The notes: generated from the sequence alone by a model not told the origin. A stretch of 64,000 nucleotides of DNA from Luidia sarsii (GCA_949987565.1 OX465112.1:558001-622000), one strand, 5' to 3'; positions 22,821 to 36,379 are shown, counted from the stretch's first letter. Numbers and translations: made by a program.

Positions 22821-23325
22821 TGTATGTATGCTTGTCCGTCTGCCTTTTTGTCGGCCTGTCTGTCTGCCTGCCTGCCCCCTTCTCTCTATCTATCTCCTCT
22901 CTCTCCCCCTCCCCTCTTATATCTATATCCTCTCTATATCTCTCTCTTTCTCTCCCTCCCTCTATCTCTCTCTCTCCCTCTCTCTCCCTCCCCCTCTCTA
23001 TCTATCTCCTCTCTCCCCTTCTCTCTCTCTTTCTATCTCCCCTCTGTCTCTCTTTCTCCCTCACCCTCTCTCTCTCCCTCTCTCCCTCTCTCCCTCTCTC
23101 CCTCTCTCCCTCTCTCTCCCTGTCCCTCTCTCTCCCTCTTCCTCTCCAATATCTCCTCTCTCTCTCCCTCTCTCTCTTTATATATCCCCCTCTCTCTTTC
23201 TACCTCCCCTCTCTCTTTTGTTTCTCTCTCTCTTCCCTCTCTCTCTGTCCATCTCCTTTCTCTCCATCTCTCTCCATCTCTTTCTAGCTCTCTATCTATC
23301 TCCTCTCTCTTTCTCTCCCCTCTCC
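22821..23325. repeat. CT-rich tract following the minisatellite
   Basis: Begins with TGTATGTATGCTTGTC and TCTGCCTG units, then TCTATCTATCTCCTC and CTCTCCCT runs. Non-coding. Confidence 0.9.
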
Positions 23326-23680
23326 CCATTATTTTTGCCAGCCTTCCCTGCCAACTTGATGTACTTCCTTCGATTTTGTTGAGGTCACCATGCGTTTTAT
23401 AGAAACGAGGCCGTGAAACCGTGTGGGTGCATGTACTGTGCATTTGTGCTCAAAGATATTAAGTGCGAGCTCACGACTAGGAGCGATTTGGGGCCATTAT
23501 CGTGTTGCTGCTTAACCACTCCAACCTGCTAATGCATACAAATCCCTGTTCACCCTTCTCTATTATGTGAACACGTTTGCATCTTTCTAAGAAATAGTTC
23601 TTTGCTGTATGAATTTGAGTTGCCGGCAAAATCTGCGATCATATTTTGATAACAATAATACAAGTTATTTAACTTCTCAA
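23326..23680. other. Unassigned DNA
   Basis: Nothing recognised between the CT tract and the PLE-type foldback. Confidence 0.4.
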
Positions 23681-23684
23681 AACG

Positions 23685-23754
23685 TCTCAAAGTTAGAGGG
23701 CCTGACGTTGAGAAAGGTCCTTTTACGAAACATCAGACCCTCTTACTTTTGAGA
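23685..23754. mobile_element. Decayed PLE-type foldback with central deletion
   Basis: Arms TCTCAAAGTTAGAGGGCCTG (23685-23704) and CAGACCCTCTTACTTTTGAG (23734-23753) are inverted copies. Between them remain GACGTTGAGAAAGGTCC and CGAAACATC from the family core. It is followed by TAGTTTGCAGTTTGCAAAAG, related to the tail of the 54.2 kb copy. It looks like a palindromic PLE end that lost its centre. Confidence 0.5.
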
Positions 23755-23759
23755 TTTAT

Positions 23760-24340
23760 GTAGTTTGCAGTTTGCAAAAGTTTTTGTATTAATCTCATAA
23801 TAATAGACAGTATTTAACCGCTAGTAAAGGATTGTTTACAAGTGCTGACCACAAACAAAGGGGAATGTATGTCACAGAGACTCTCTACCAAAGTGTGTTT
23901 TTAAGAAAAGCTTGGAAGAGTCAATAATTATTGGGAACTTCGAGTACGCTCGCCAGCAAACGATCAAGTCGCATATAATTTGAAGGGATTATAATCGCAC
24001 GGGCATCTAACCGGTAATCCCCTAATTGCAAAGGAGGAGTTTTCACTCTAAGCCGATATTCTCGTGTAAGCTGCTCTACCAAAGCCTACCCGGGGTCCTC
24101 GTATTTATCCATACTGAACTTGATTACCCCACTGGCCTGGAGAATGTGTACTCGTGTAGTCGGAGATCGGCGCTCCAACGAAGACGAGCAAAACCTTGTC
24201 CCGGGAGATTCCTGAAATTATCCGTTTGTCATTCATAGTGTTACCGCTCATGATGTAGTGCAGTAGCTCTTGCAATTGTAACTATTTCTAACTGACGAAG
24301 GGAAGGACTTTCGTAGATATCATTACAGTCTCCTGGACGG
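23760..24340. other. Unassigned DNA
   Basis: AT-rich with short frames. No gene or repeat recognised beyond the residual foldback tail. Confidence 0.4.
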
Positions 24341-24341
24341 A

Positions 24342-25747
24342 GGATGAGATGAGATGAGATGAAATGAGATGAGATGAGATGAGATGAGATGGGATGAGAT
24401 GAGATGAGATGAGATGAGATGAGATGAGATGAGATGAGATGAGATGAGATGAGATGAGATGAGATGAGATGAGATGAGGAGAGGATGAGATGAGATGAGA
24501 TGAGATGAGATGAGATGAGATGAGATGAGATGAGATGAGATGAGATGAGATGAGATGAGATGAGATGAGATGAGATGAGATGAGATGAGATGAGATGAGA
24601 TGAGATGAGATGAGATGAGATGAGATGAGATGAGATGAGATGAGATGAGATGAGATGAGATGAGATGAGATGAGATGAGATGAGATGAGATGAGATGAGA
24701 TGAGATGAGATGAGATGAGATGAGATGAGATGAGATGAGATGAGATGAGATGAGATGAGATGAGATGAGATGAGATGAGATGAGATGAGATGAGATGAGA
24801 TGAGATGAGATGAGATGAGATGAGATGAGATGAGATGAGATGAGATGAGATGAGATGAGATGAGATGAGATGAGATGAGATGAGATGAGATGAGATGAGA
24901 TGAGATGAGATGAGATGAGATGAGATGAGATGAGATGAGATGAGATGAGATGAGATGAGATGAGATGAGATGAGATGAGATGAGATGAGATGAGATGAGA
25001 TGAGATGAGATGAGATGAGATGAGATGAGATGAGATGAGATGAGATGAGATGAGATGAGATGAGATGAGATGAGATGAGATGAGATGAGATGAGATGAGA
25101 TGAGATGAGATGAGATGAGATGAGATGAGATGAGATGAGATGAGATGAGATGAGATGAGATGAGATGAGATGAGATGAGATGAGATGAGATGAGATGAGA
25201 TGAGATGAGATGAGATGAGATGAGATGAGATGAGATGAGATGAGATGAGATGAGATGAGATGAGATGAGATGAGATGAGATGAGATGAGATGAGATGAGA
25301 TGAGATGAGATGAGATGAGATGAGATGAGATGAGATGAGATGAGATGAGATGAGATGAGATGAGATGAGATGAGATGAGATGAGATGAGATGAGATGAGA
25401 TGAGATGAGATGAGATGAGATGAGATGAGATGAGATGAGATGAGATGAGATGAGATGAGATGAGATGAGATGAGATGAGATGAGATGAGATGAGATGAGA
25501 TGAGATGAGATGAGATGAGATGAGATGAGATGAGATGAGATGAGATGAGATGAGGAGAGGATGAGATGAGGAGAGGATGAGATGAGGAGAGGATGAGATG
25601 AGGAGAGGATGAGATGAGGAGAGGATGAGATGAGGAGAGGATGAGATGAGGAGAGGATGAGATGAGGAGAGGATGAGATGAGGAGAGGATGAGATGAGGA
25701 GAGGATGAGATGAGATGAGATGAGATGAGATGAGATGAGATGAGATG
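24342..25747. repeat. (GAGAT)n pentanucleotide array, about 1.4 kb
   Basis: About 280 units. The part from about 24486 to 25553 is uninterrupted, more than 1 kb of perfect GAGAT. A first short block (to about 24474) is separated by GAGGAGAG. The distal end carries ten copies of a 16-bp variant, GAGGAGAGGATGAGAT (about 25552-25709), before returning to GAGAT. Minus-strand ISSHL poly-pentapeptide frames of about 500 codons are artefacts of the period. Perfect homogeneity suggests recent expansion or assembly collapse or extension. Confidence 0.97.
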
Positions 25748-26210
25748 AAAGACACATATAAATTTAGTTTAATTCTCTCAAAAATGTGAAGGCTTCCACA
25801 AGATGAGGGTCTAGATCTGTGGGTTTGCAACATCCCCTTCCAATACACTCAAAGTCCACCGATACCATTTCGCGTCTCATTTCACCTAAGGTTTAAAACG
25901 ATGGAGCACGTAGGTCTCGCCGTGTATATAGTTTCACTACGTCTCAGATTCCACTCAAACTCCATCAGTGGATTACTAGCAGATAGCCCTTTCAGGGAGG
26001 TTCATTCGGAAGTACACATGCCGCGAATGCACTAGAATTGTAGGCAAAGATTGGTACGCATTAGCCGGAGAAAACCTTTTTTTTTATTACGGATGATTGC
26101 TCTTTGTTACAAGCTTACATAGTACACAGCTCAGCCGGTAATTATTGTGACTTCAGGACATGAATATGCAAGGCTTATATTGATTGCGGTGTTAATAGAT
26201 TCATTTGGCC
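25748..26210. other. Unassigned DNA
   Basis: No gene or repeat recognised. A T run lies near 26078. Confidence 0.4.
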
Positions 26211-26214
26211 GGCT

Positions 26215-26290
26215 GCACTGTCATATGGTATAATAAGAGTGTTGGTACCTTAGTTTCGGGTTCAAATCTCGATCCAGTCAAATTTTACCA
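26215..26290 (+). mobile_element. tRNA-derived SINE head fragment
   Basis: ATGGTATAATAAGAG (degenerate A box) is followed by GTTGGTACC, the B-box GGTTCAAATC (26259-26268) and TCGATCCAGTCAAATTTTAC. It shares the final CAGTCAAA block with the 5.1 kb copy. Confidence 0.45.
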
Positions 26291-26865
26291 TCTTTTTTAA
26301 TAATAACAATGAGTCCAAATTGATACGAGAGAGGACCAAGAGAGACAATGACGGGTAGACTTGTCCTCACTGCACATATCTGACTTGTAGTCGATTTCAT
26401 TAACCTCATCGAATCTTACAACGGATCGCAAGACGATAAGCGACGCGCGGGAACCATACGGCCTATCGCAATGAACATTGTACAGTCAGTTATCCATCTT
26501 AAATTGAGTTACGATGAATCGCGCAGTGCTTCGTGAAACCCATCCCCTGGCCTTTGCGTATTGCAATCTACAGTCTCCTGCTTTGGGTACAGACAGTGAA
26601 GGCCTTCCATGTAACCCTTCAAGCTATAGCGGCTTTCTAAAGCCCCCTTTTCTGGATTGGATGAGGTTTTTTTTTTCTCCGAGACTGATGTGACGACCGG
26701 AATTGGTCACACTCAGTGTTCGGCTTCCAAGAGAAATACCGAGACGTGACTCTGGCAAGGTTCATTAAAGGAGAACCCGCGAAGCTGTCCAACGCTGTTG
26801 GAGATTTTGCCCTGAGACAAGACCGAGACAGATAACAGTCTCCTCTCCTCCCTCTCATCTTTTAT
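26291..26865. other. Unassigned DNA
   Basis: Short frames without recognisable domains. Confidence 0.4.
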
Positions 26866-26867
26866 CC

Positions 26868-26985
26868 GGCCTCCCCCTCTCTCTCTCTCCCTCTCTCTCC
26901 CTTCTCTCATCTCTCATTGGATATTTCTCTCTGCCCATCTTCCTCGCCTTCTTTCCCTCTCTCTCTCTCTCTTGCTCACTCACTC
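26868..26985. repeat. CT-rich tract
   Basis: CCTCCCCCTCTCTCTCTCTC and similar runs with a few interruptions. Confidence 0.85.
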
Positions 26986-27072
26986 TATCAGTTTCAATTT
27001 CAAGAAGACATTTAATCCTTCCTCTTTCTGAGTTGAAAAAAAAATTAAAGAAATGAAATTAAAGATACTGAG

Positions 27073-27185
27073 GTTTCGATCCTAGCAAGACCTCTCTCTG
27101 CCTTTGAGAAAGGTCCTGCTAGGATCGAAACGTCGGGCTCACTTAATTTCAAGATTTGCATTTTGGTAAATTTAGTCAGTAAACA
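27073..27185 (+). mobile_element. PLE terminal foldback copy
   Basis: The left arm GTTTCGATCCTAGCAAGACC (27073-27092) is inverted relative to GGTCCTGCTAGGATCGAAAC (27112-27131). The right half continues with GTCGGGCTCACTTAATTTCA and then AGTCAGTAAACAGTGCAACA, a tail shared with the 50.1 and 54.2 kb copies. Weaker pairing (TGAAATTAA) extends the left arm to about 27051. Confidence 0.65.
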
Positions 27186-27419
27186 GTGCAACACTTGTGT
27201 ATATTACCCGTTGATAACTACGTAGAAATGTGTATAGGCTACATAATTATAATTGAGCATTGCATCCTGCTTTTAATGAAACAAAAAGCCATGACTGTAA
27301 AAGGATGTGATAGTGAATTAATGAATTTCTCCCTTCCTCTACCTCCCGTGCTCTGTAGCTCTATTCCCCCAGGCGTCTCTCTCCTTTTCTCTCTGCCTCT
27401 CTCACGCGTATTTATCTAA
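27186..27419. other. Unassigned DNA
   Basis: A 77-codon frame without known domains. Becomes CT-rich after about 27330. Confidence 0.4.
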
Positions 27420-27600
27420 AATCCTAGCTATAGGACTATCCCTCTCCCTTTCTCACGCTCTCTCTCTTTCTCTTTCTCTCACTCTCTCCCTAAGTCTCTT
27501 CTCTATCGTCCCTCTCTCCGAATGTCGGTTTCAGTTATAATGTTTCCTTTTCACTGTCTCCTCTCTCTCTCGGTGTCTCACTCTCACTCTCCTCCACTAT
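27420..27600. repeat. CT-rich tract
   Basis: TCTCTCTCTTTCTCTTTCTC-type runs. Confidence 0.8.
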
Positions 27601-27704
27601 CACTCCTCCGAGTCTGTCTTGTATCTGCCATTGTCTGACTCTCCGTCTTTCTCTTTAACCGAAGCATGGCAGGTCAAAGACCCGATGAAATTATTTTGAT
27701 TGGG

Positions 27705-28142
27705 TTGAAGAGAGAGAGAGAGAGGGGGGACGAGGGGAAGAGAAAGAGAGAGGATGATATAGAAGGAGAGAAAAGGAGAGAGAGAGAGGGGGAGGGGAGA
27801 AAGAGAGGGAGAGCGGGAAAGGGGAGGGGAGAGAGAGTGTGAGAGAGATAGAGAGAGGGGGAGAGAGGATGAGAGAGAGAGGGAGAAGGAGAGAGCGGAA
27901 ATAGAGGGGAGAGCTGAGAGGGAGAGAGAGATAGGGAGAGATATTGGGAGAGAGGGAGAGAGAGAGAGTGAGAGGAGAGAGATGGGGAGGGAGGGAGAGA
28001 AATTGAGAGAGGGCGATAGAGGGAGATAGCGGGAGATAGAGGGAGAGAGAGGGAGATGGAGAGAGAGGGAGAGAGAGGGAGATGGAGAGATAGGGAGAGA
28101 GAGGGTGATAGGGGGAGATATAGGGAGAGAGAGAGAGAGTGG
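27705..28142. repeat. GA-rich purine tract
   Basis: Almost entirely A and G on the plus strand (GAGAGAGGGAGA, GGGAGATAG). Opposite polarity to the CT tract 100 bases upstream, so the pair could fold back as a weak mega-hairpin. Confidence 0.9.
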
Positions 28143-30555
28143 GCATGGAGGAGTGGTTGGTCGCATCTAGCCCTTGTCGAGCTAATGAACTTGTCCTTGG
28201 ATCCAACGAGCATCGCCCACCCAGTTATCAGGACGCTGTGTCGAACGGGTGGTGAGCAGAAAGGATTGCTTTTGCCGCCAGAAACTGACGAGAGAGATGA
28301 CGTTAATTGCCACTTACAAAATAAAGTACGGATCTGCGTGGGGGAATTGCAGCGATGAGAGATTCCCTGCATTCTCAAAAACACCGTCATTCGATTCATA
28401 GAGATGAATCTGATTTTTTTTAGGGGAGGGTGTTAACAAGCGCATTGCTAAGTCGCATTTGGTTTCGCACGCATTCACTAAAAGACAGATCATTCTCAAA
28501 AGATCGCGAGCTAATTTGTTTTTTAATTCCCATCCTGTGGACCCCAATCACTATGTGCAATTGCAAAGCGCTAACCCCATGGCAACAAAAGTGCAAAACT
28601 ACACTCTTGACGACGCCAATCATAAATATACGGCGACCAATCAGCAGTCTGGCTACATGATTGAAAAAGAAATGATACTGTTTCAATCATCGCTGACTAA
28701 CAGCTGTGAATGTGTTGCAATGGAGAGTCATATTTCATCTGTGGCGTTCTTCCTAGTAGGGTCCTGGGCATCGTACGTGTTTTTGCATTGCCTTTTTGAG
28801 GTGGAACTTTACATCCTATCAAGATCATTAGTGTATATTATTAAGATACAGATTGTGAGATTGCCAATCGTTCAGATCCCTGTATTAAGTTCACTGGTAT
28901 ATAAAAGTAATAATGCAAAATTTCTTCCAGTAACTGTGTTGTGAAGTTCAGCAACACGCATGACAACAAATGGTCTTTTATGACCCAAAAAACAACAACA
29001 TCGATTTAGAAAACGTATTCCACCGGGGCAGCTTGTTGGTGCGTTTAACAACCAGATGAATGCGTTAAATGACGTCCGCAGTACGTGTCAGGACTACATC
29101 GGTATCTGCTGCCACCAAGCGTCAACATAAAATTATTATTTGTTTTATTTTCTGAGCAGAAGACAATAAGGTGCCCACATCGGTGCCTATCTACGCTGCA
29201 TTCAGTGGATCTCTAGCAGAATACCCTGTGTTATGTTGATGTGTGCAATAATCTGGTTTTTCCTTTTTTTGGGGGGGGGCAACGCGTTGCAAACTCTTGA
29301 GGGCGCACTATAGCGAATTGCCTGTATTAATCCCTTATTCCAATAAAAGAGCTACCAAAAAAAATTTTGCTGCAAGATTCTAGAGAGGAAAATTAAATAA
29401 AGAAAGGATCATGCGATAATCAATTCTGCGACACTTGGTCTTTGGTTTTAGTCGGGGGGGGGGGAGGGAGGGATCGTGGCACCAAGTACACGCCGACTGC
29501 TTCGCTCGGTCGTGAGATCACACAGACAGAAGTAAGAAAGCAAGAGCCCATTGCATGAAGGACGTTACAGTTTGATAGTGGTGCCAGTCATCCTACCCCC
29601 TCCCCCTGCCTGCCATCCCCGTGCGCAAGAGTAGAGAGTGTCAGGACGAAGGAGGAGGGTATTTTTTTTTTTTTTTTTTTGTGGCCTGGCTAATGGAGGG
29701 GTGCTAAATGGATTCGCATCTGTCGAGAAGTACGCTAAGCTTGCCACCTCTCCGTCCCCATCCCACCCCCACTTGCCTTAGTTGAAAGTCCTTGGGTATT
29801 CCCCTTTAGTGAAACGATTCTCCCTGGGGAGAGAGTGTGAGTGAATGAGAGAAGTAGAAACACAAAATGACGAGTGCATCTCCGTGCTCCGTCGTAGGTG
29901 GAGATGCTTTGCACGATGGACTAGGATTGCTTCAGAATTAAAACACGCCCCTGTACAACTCCCAAGGGCTGTATAAATTCACATAACAACCACCAAACTG
30001 CGTTAGGTATTTTTTTTCTTTCTGTTTTTTTTTCTTTTCATCTTCTTCTGTCTGACTGTGTCTTAATCTTTGACGAAGTGCATCATAAACCATTCCTGGC
30101 CATATGGGGTTCTGAAACCGCAGCAAATAAATTTCATTTGATATCTATAAAATGTGGCCTGGTGCAGATGGGGTCCGGCCCAAAAAAGGATATTGCTCCT
30201 TTGACATTTCCTGACAAGTCACTATGAGCTTTCTGCATGATCGAGCTGAGAGGGCAACGTCTAGCATTCTCTAAATGATCGCTTCTTCAAGAACTCTGTC
30301 TCCAAATGAAACCCTTCAGCCCTCTGCTCTTCCACCCGGAAAAGTCTTCTTATATTTCTTCCTCATTTTCTCTTGAGTGATATTATTTGAAGTCTATCGT
30401 AAGGCCTCTGTCCCATGCAATATTCAATTCCAACTCCATCGTACATTGTGTTAACATTGTGTTAAAATGTGTGTGATAGTTTTTGTCACTACTTTGTTTT
30501 GTTTTAAAGTGGTTTTCTGTATATTTTGTTTCTGTTACTGTCAAAGGAAAAGTCA
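28143..30555. other. Unassigned DNA, no supported gene
   Basis: The plus frame at 28459-28944 (161 codons) has no recognisable domain and low coding character. G runs near 29270 and 29454 and an 18-base T run near 29663 are the only simple sequences. Confidence 0.4.
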
Positions 30556-30560
30556 AAGTA

Positions 30561-31718
<1,158 letters not shown>

Positions 31719-33955
31719 AACGAGCAGCAATAGGACAAATCGCGTTTAATTCGGTCTGCTGGTCTTAAACCCAGGACGCAGTGCCGTTCACGCAATTCAA
31801 CGAGGTACAGCAAATGGCACAGCGCCCTCCGCTCTTCACATGCCACGAGCAGCATCCCCCAACTTGATCGGGTTTCCCACGGTCAATTATTCCTCGTTTG
31901 AGTCCCTATAGCTACAATGGAACATTGAAGGACAGCCAGTAGTCAGTCCCAATGGAACGAGACAGGATTAGGATATGTCAGTAATGCCTCCAGACAACCG
32001 TAAATCCTGCTCCAATCAGTATCTCACACGCGCGAGGTCTGTCCCGCTCATAGGGCGGTATTATCCCTCTATAAATAACCCACTTTGAAGTCACGATGTC
32101 TAGAAAAGCACCGCGTAAATTTGAAATCATTTCAAAGCTGATTGACTCCTTCTAACCTTAAATTAATGAGGCTTGTCGCATGTTTTTTCTTTCGGTGATT
32201 TCAATAGGTGTGATTTTGACATAGATGAAGATGCAATTCAAAGAGGGTTTGCCAGACTCGAGGCAATAAGCAATCGGACAAAGCACTGAGCACATTTTAG
32301 TCCGTTGAGTCTGGCAAACACTCATTGATTCCAGATTAATCTGCTCTCTAAATCTACCAGTCTTACGTTATAGTGGACCCATTCCTTGATAGGGGTATCT
32401 TGGGTACAGTTCTGTAACGTAAAACATCTAGATGTTGCATTAAAACGAACGAAAGTGGATTACGGCAAGCACGGTCCTAACTTATTAAATCATGCGTGAG
32501 GTGAAAGCCCAACCTGGCGATTGCAATGGGAAAAGGAGCAGCAATTTACCTGCATGTGTACGCAACGTCATTGAATGTGTGTTTTGGGGGGGATTGGTTC
32601 TGTGGCCTTTTCCCTAAGCTTCACGTTCGCTACCAGAGACGTCTTGAACCTGGACGTCTCTGTCATCAGACGGCTGAGTCGAGCTTCCATCAATCCGACA
32701 CCAGAGTGCGCTATTACGTATTTCTCCGTTATGCTTTCTTGTAGGGGATCGCCTTCATGGCTGCCTTACGTCTTTGGCTCCCGGTGTTCTGTTGCATCGT
32801 TTGCATTCCCTAAATTCTCAATATTGCGCCCTCTTTTGACGACGGTGAAGGTTTGCCTGGAAACTGATACATCGTGCGTCATTCTCACCATACTATCCGG
32901 ATCGGATCGAGTGTTGGTCAAGACAGGTCTGGGTATTATAACCCAAGACGGTGCTCGTTAAGAAATCGCTATGCAGCCCAGTCCTCGTGATAATAGAGAT
33001 ATCTCATGGTGCCTGAGATTGTCCGAGGCAGCGCCCTCACACGTCGACAAGCGTTTGACTGGCTTTGCAGCTGTATCCAGTTTGGTCAGTCGTCTAAAAG
33101 GACGCCCTCTGTCTCCATCGCTCCATCACTCCTGCTGTTTAAATGAAAGGCATAATGTTGAAATCAATGTAAAACTTATTCAGCCAATGACAATACAAGT
33201 GTAAAATGGTCGGTACATTTATTTTGCACATTGCTTTTTTGCGGTACAAAATAATGGCTGATAGCCCCTATCGCTCTTGAAATATCAACGATCGGAATCT
33301 TCAAAATCTGGAACATTTTGGTATCCAGTAAGCAGTTCTCAAGGAGTGTATTGCTTAATGATTTCGCTAAAAGTCTTTCTTAAATCATTGTGGGAGAATG
33401 ACTCCACCCCATTGCTTTAACGTGGATCTCGGCAAAGCAATCGGAACGTGCAGTCAACAGAGTTGGGTCCAGAGAAAATTGATACTCGGTGCTCTAATTA
33501 AAAGTCTCTCTAAGAGCGGCCGGCAAGCCAAGTTGGCCATCAGTATGCGAAGCCGCGCACTCCGCCTCTGTGCGAATATTGAGTTCCATTAGCTTAATTG
33601 TTGGCGAAGCCGGCTGTGCGACTGCCGATCGTCTCACTATGGGCACACTCCCCTTTAGATTGGGTTTCCTTGAAAATGGTCGGCACTTGTCTCTCCCAGC
33701 TCTCGTATTCCTCGTGCGCCTCCTTCGTGACAAATCCGGGGACGCTCTCAGTGCACCGTTTTCAAGGGGAATGGGGGAAGGTTGTCGCGTTGTGCGGTCC
33801 GCGGGACGAGTACACGTCATCAATTTCTGCGGTCGTCCGACATCATGCTGAATGTGGTCTTCGTTCGACGTGTACAGGGCCCTTGCTCGGATTGTTTTAG
33901 GTGAACCTATGTTGGGAATGCGAAATTTACTTGCAGCTCGTTTTTACACAAAACT
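31719..33955. other. Unassigned DNA, no supported gene
   Basis: Moderate composition with frames up to about 128 codons (32575-32961), lacking recognisable domains or convincing splice boundaries. Confidence 0.4.
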
Positions 33956-33957
33956 GA

Positions 33958-34110
33958 AAAAACAGAGCAGGGGCAGGAGTAGGAAGAATATTAGGAGGAA
34001 GATGGTAAGGGAGGCGGAGGAGGAGGAGGATGGGAGGAGGAGGGGGAGGTGGAGGAGGGGCGAGGAGGAGGGGGATAAGGAGGAGAAGAAGGAGGGAGCA
34101 GGAAATGAAC
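33958..34110. repeat. AGG/GGA purine tract
   Basis: GGAGGAGGAGGATGGGAGGAGG-like runs on the plus strand. Confidence 0.85.
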
Positions 34111-35945
34111 AAAAGGGGTTGTCTATAAATCTTAGTGGAAACTTGTGAGTAGCCGTACGGCTCGCCGAAATTTAATTGTTAGCCGCAAGGATGCAGTCAT
34201 TCGCCCATCGCCTGCATATTGATGACAAACGGGAAATTAAAGACGTCCCAGTTAGGGCCGGAAGCGGCAGCATTAAAGGGATGATCAGTGCCGCCTCATT
34301 TGCAATTAATAAAAGGTTGACACGGTGCCAGGGGCCATGAAACGATAGCATTCTGTATCCACCAATGAGTTACTTTCGGCCCCACTTTGTTTTTGCGTCT
34401 TTCTCGACGCCTTCCTTGGTCTAGTTTTGAAGAAGGCGTGTCGTGGTGTCGCTGGTAGAGTTGGGAGGGTGGGCAAGTTTAGTCTTCCGCTCTTTGGCGA
34501 GAAACAAGAGAGCAGGTGGCTGACACCCGTAATATTGATACCTGCAGAGTGGTTTCAAACATCCAGGTCCTTTGGAAGTCGCAGAAACTCTAAGTAACCC
34601 AGACGCGACTATGTGCAATCAATGCGTTGCTTCATCACTGAGCGTTTTCTTGATGGTAATTGTGCAGGACGCCACAGCGTATCATTGAGGCCCTGCTCAT
34701 TGTAAGCACTATGATAAGTTTTGGGCTGGCAAGGTGATTCTATATGAATCATAAGTCGTTGTGCTCAAGCAAATGTTGGTGGTTATGCATGCAGCTCTGT
34801 ACAATTGGCCCCAGGTCTGTCTTCGTGTGATAAACAAGACCCACATATTGTACAGTAGGCCTACTGCACCGACGATCTCACCTGTTGGCTGGGAATGGGA
34901 GGGGGATGGATGGAGCCATCTTGGATTCTCAGGACCGTGATAGCCTCGATGGCCGCCGGGAAAAGCACACATTTAGGCTTGCCGATCGATGACCCGGTGT
35001 TGTATGTTTCCTAGCCAAGCCCAAGGCTGGAAATAAGCCACTCCGAATGGGAGGCTATCTGAGAGCCTTCCCAGCTCTTAATTCCCACCGATTTGTTCCC
35101 CTTTCTCTTTTATTATTGTGGTTTGGTTTGGCTTCTTTCTCTCTTTTACCCGGGCATACCTTACGGTATTCATGGATTTCGCGGAAATCGGAAATTCCCC
35201 GGTTTCTGGTTTTCCTGGGATAAAAGGCCAGGGGACATGTGGAGAATTGCGGACACCGGCCTCCTTTTACGGACACGACTCCGCAGCGGGCGTCTCGCTT
35301 ACCTCCCCGGGGATCATAGCCTCAGCACCAGGCACCGATTCTCCCTTCAAAGGCTTCACCACCCAACATTGCTTGACCTAAAAACCTTGCTGAATAACAT
35401 GGATTGATTATTTTTGGAAAAACGATCTCTCAAAAAGGTCATACCTGGTTCGATGCGTCGGAACGTCCAAGTTATTGAGATTCTCAATGTTGGTCGTTTA
35501 CGCCAACCATCAGGGCGCACTATAGGACGGCGGGGCGTGCCAGTAGGGAGCCCTGAGCGGGGACGGGGATCGGCCGGGCGGGGCTGGCGTCACCTGAGTC
35601 GGCCTTCCCTGGCACCCGACCCCCGGTCTCGTATTCTACAGACCCATCCGGTCGGCTCCAGTTTGCCAGCGATCGTGGGGAGTGGGAAGGATTACCCGTG
35701 CCACTCCACCGATGCCCTTCGCCGAAACCGTCAACCTCGTTCCCTCGTTCCCTCACCCCGGCCACCTCCTTTACATTACCCAGACGGATGTTTCGTGTCC
35801 GCTCCGATGAGCCTTCTGAACTTGGACAGTGTGCTTCGATAATAATCACAATAACAAACCTACCTATATTGACTAGCGCATCGCAATCATTCTCTGCGCT
35901 GTATGAAACCAATGAATTCAGATTAACAAAGTCTACACTGCAGTA
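34111..35945. other. Unassigned DNA, no supported gene
   Basis: Contains a perfect 14-bp palindrome CAGTAGGCCTACTG at 34853-34866. The region 35520-35720 is GC-rich without a recognisable product. Confidence 0.4.
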
Positions 35946-35975
35946 CTGAAGGGAATCGTACTCGGTTCCCTGACA

Positions 35976-36080
35976 ATAGGCCTTTCTTATTATTTATGCA
36001 AATTGTATGCATCGAACTGAAAACGAGGCTTTGGACGCTAGATTTCCGTGACGTCGGTGAAACACTGCGCGGTTCCACTA
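35976..36080 (+). repeat. Arm 1 of an inverted repeat with octamer core
   Basis: Contains TTATGCAAATTGTATGCATC (octamer ATGCAAAT at 35996-36003), CTAGATTTCC and AACACTGCGCGGTTCCACTA. It is the reverse complement of 36380-36487 apart from scattered substitutions and a roughly 7-base indel. Confidence 0.8.
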
Positions 36081-36222
36081 GTGTTCACCGCCAGAAATCA
36101 GCTTCCACCTATTTCCAAAGGATAGAACCCTGCGGGGAAAAAAAGTGGACTATAGAGATCAGCCGAGATGAGGGACAACTTATCTAGGTAGATTTCGCTT
36201 AACGACTTATTTTTTCAAGTTA

Positions 36223-36301
36223 GATTCGTCATCTCAAAATTTAGTGGGCCTGACGTTTCGATCCTAGCAGGATCTTTCTCAAAGGCAGAGTGATTCGTCA
36301 T
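36223..36301 (-). mobile_element. Solo PLE terminal fragment with 10-bp target duplication
   Basis: GATTCGTCAT at 36223-36232 and 36292-36301 flanks a 59-bp insert (36233-36291) that matches the 13.8 kb fragment almost base for base, including GACGTTTCGATCCTAGCAGG. It lies in the spacer of the inverted repeat 35976-36487, so it inserted after or independently of that structure. Confidence 0.75.
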
Positions 36302-36379
36302 GTTTGTAAATGGAATCGTCCGTGTTGAGTGTGTCGTGTGTTACTTTTCATGCTGGCATTTCTCTTGTTTGAGGAGCGC

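Noticed and set aside
19662..23402. Plus-strand open frames of 1,010-1,246 codons with 16-residue repeats
   Set aside because: They arise from a 48-bp minisatellite whose unit has no stop codon in any plus frame. Units of 47 and 45 bp shift the frame without consequence, so no frame is under selection.
24241..25848. Minus-strand frames of about 500 codons (ISSHL repeats)
   Set aside because: Pure translation of the (GAGAT)n microsatellite; no start context or flanking domain.
28459..28944. 161-codon plus-strand frame
   Set aside because: No known domain; hydrophobic stretches reflect T-rich composition and there are no convincing splice or start features.
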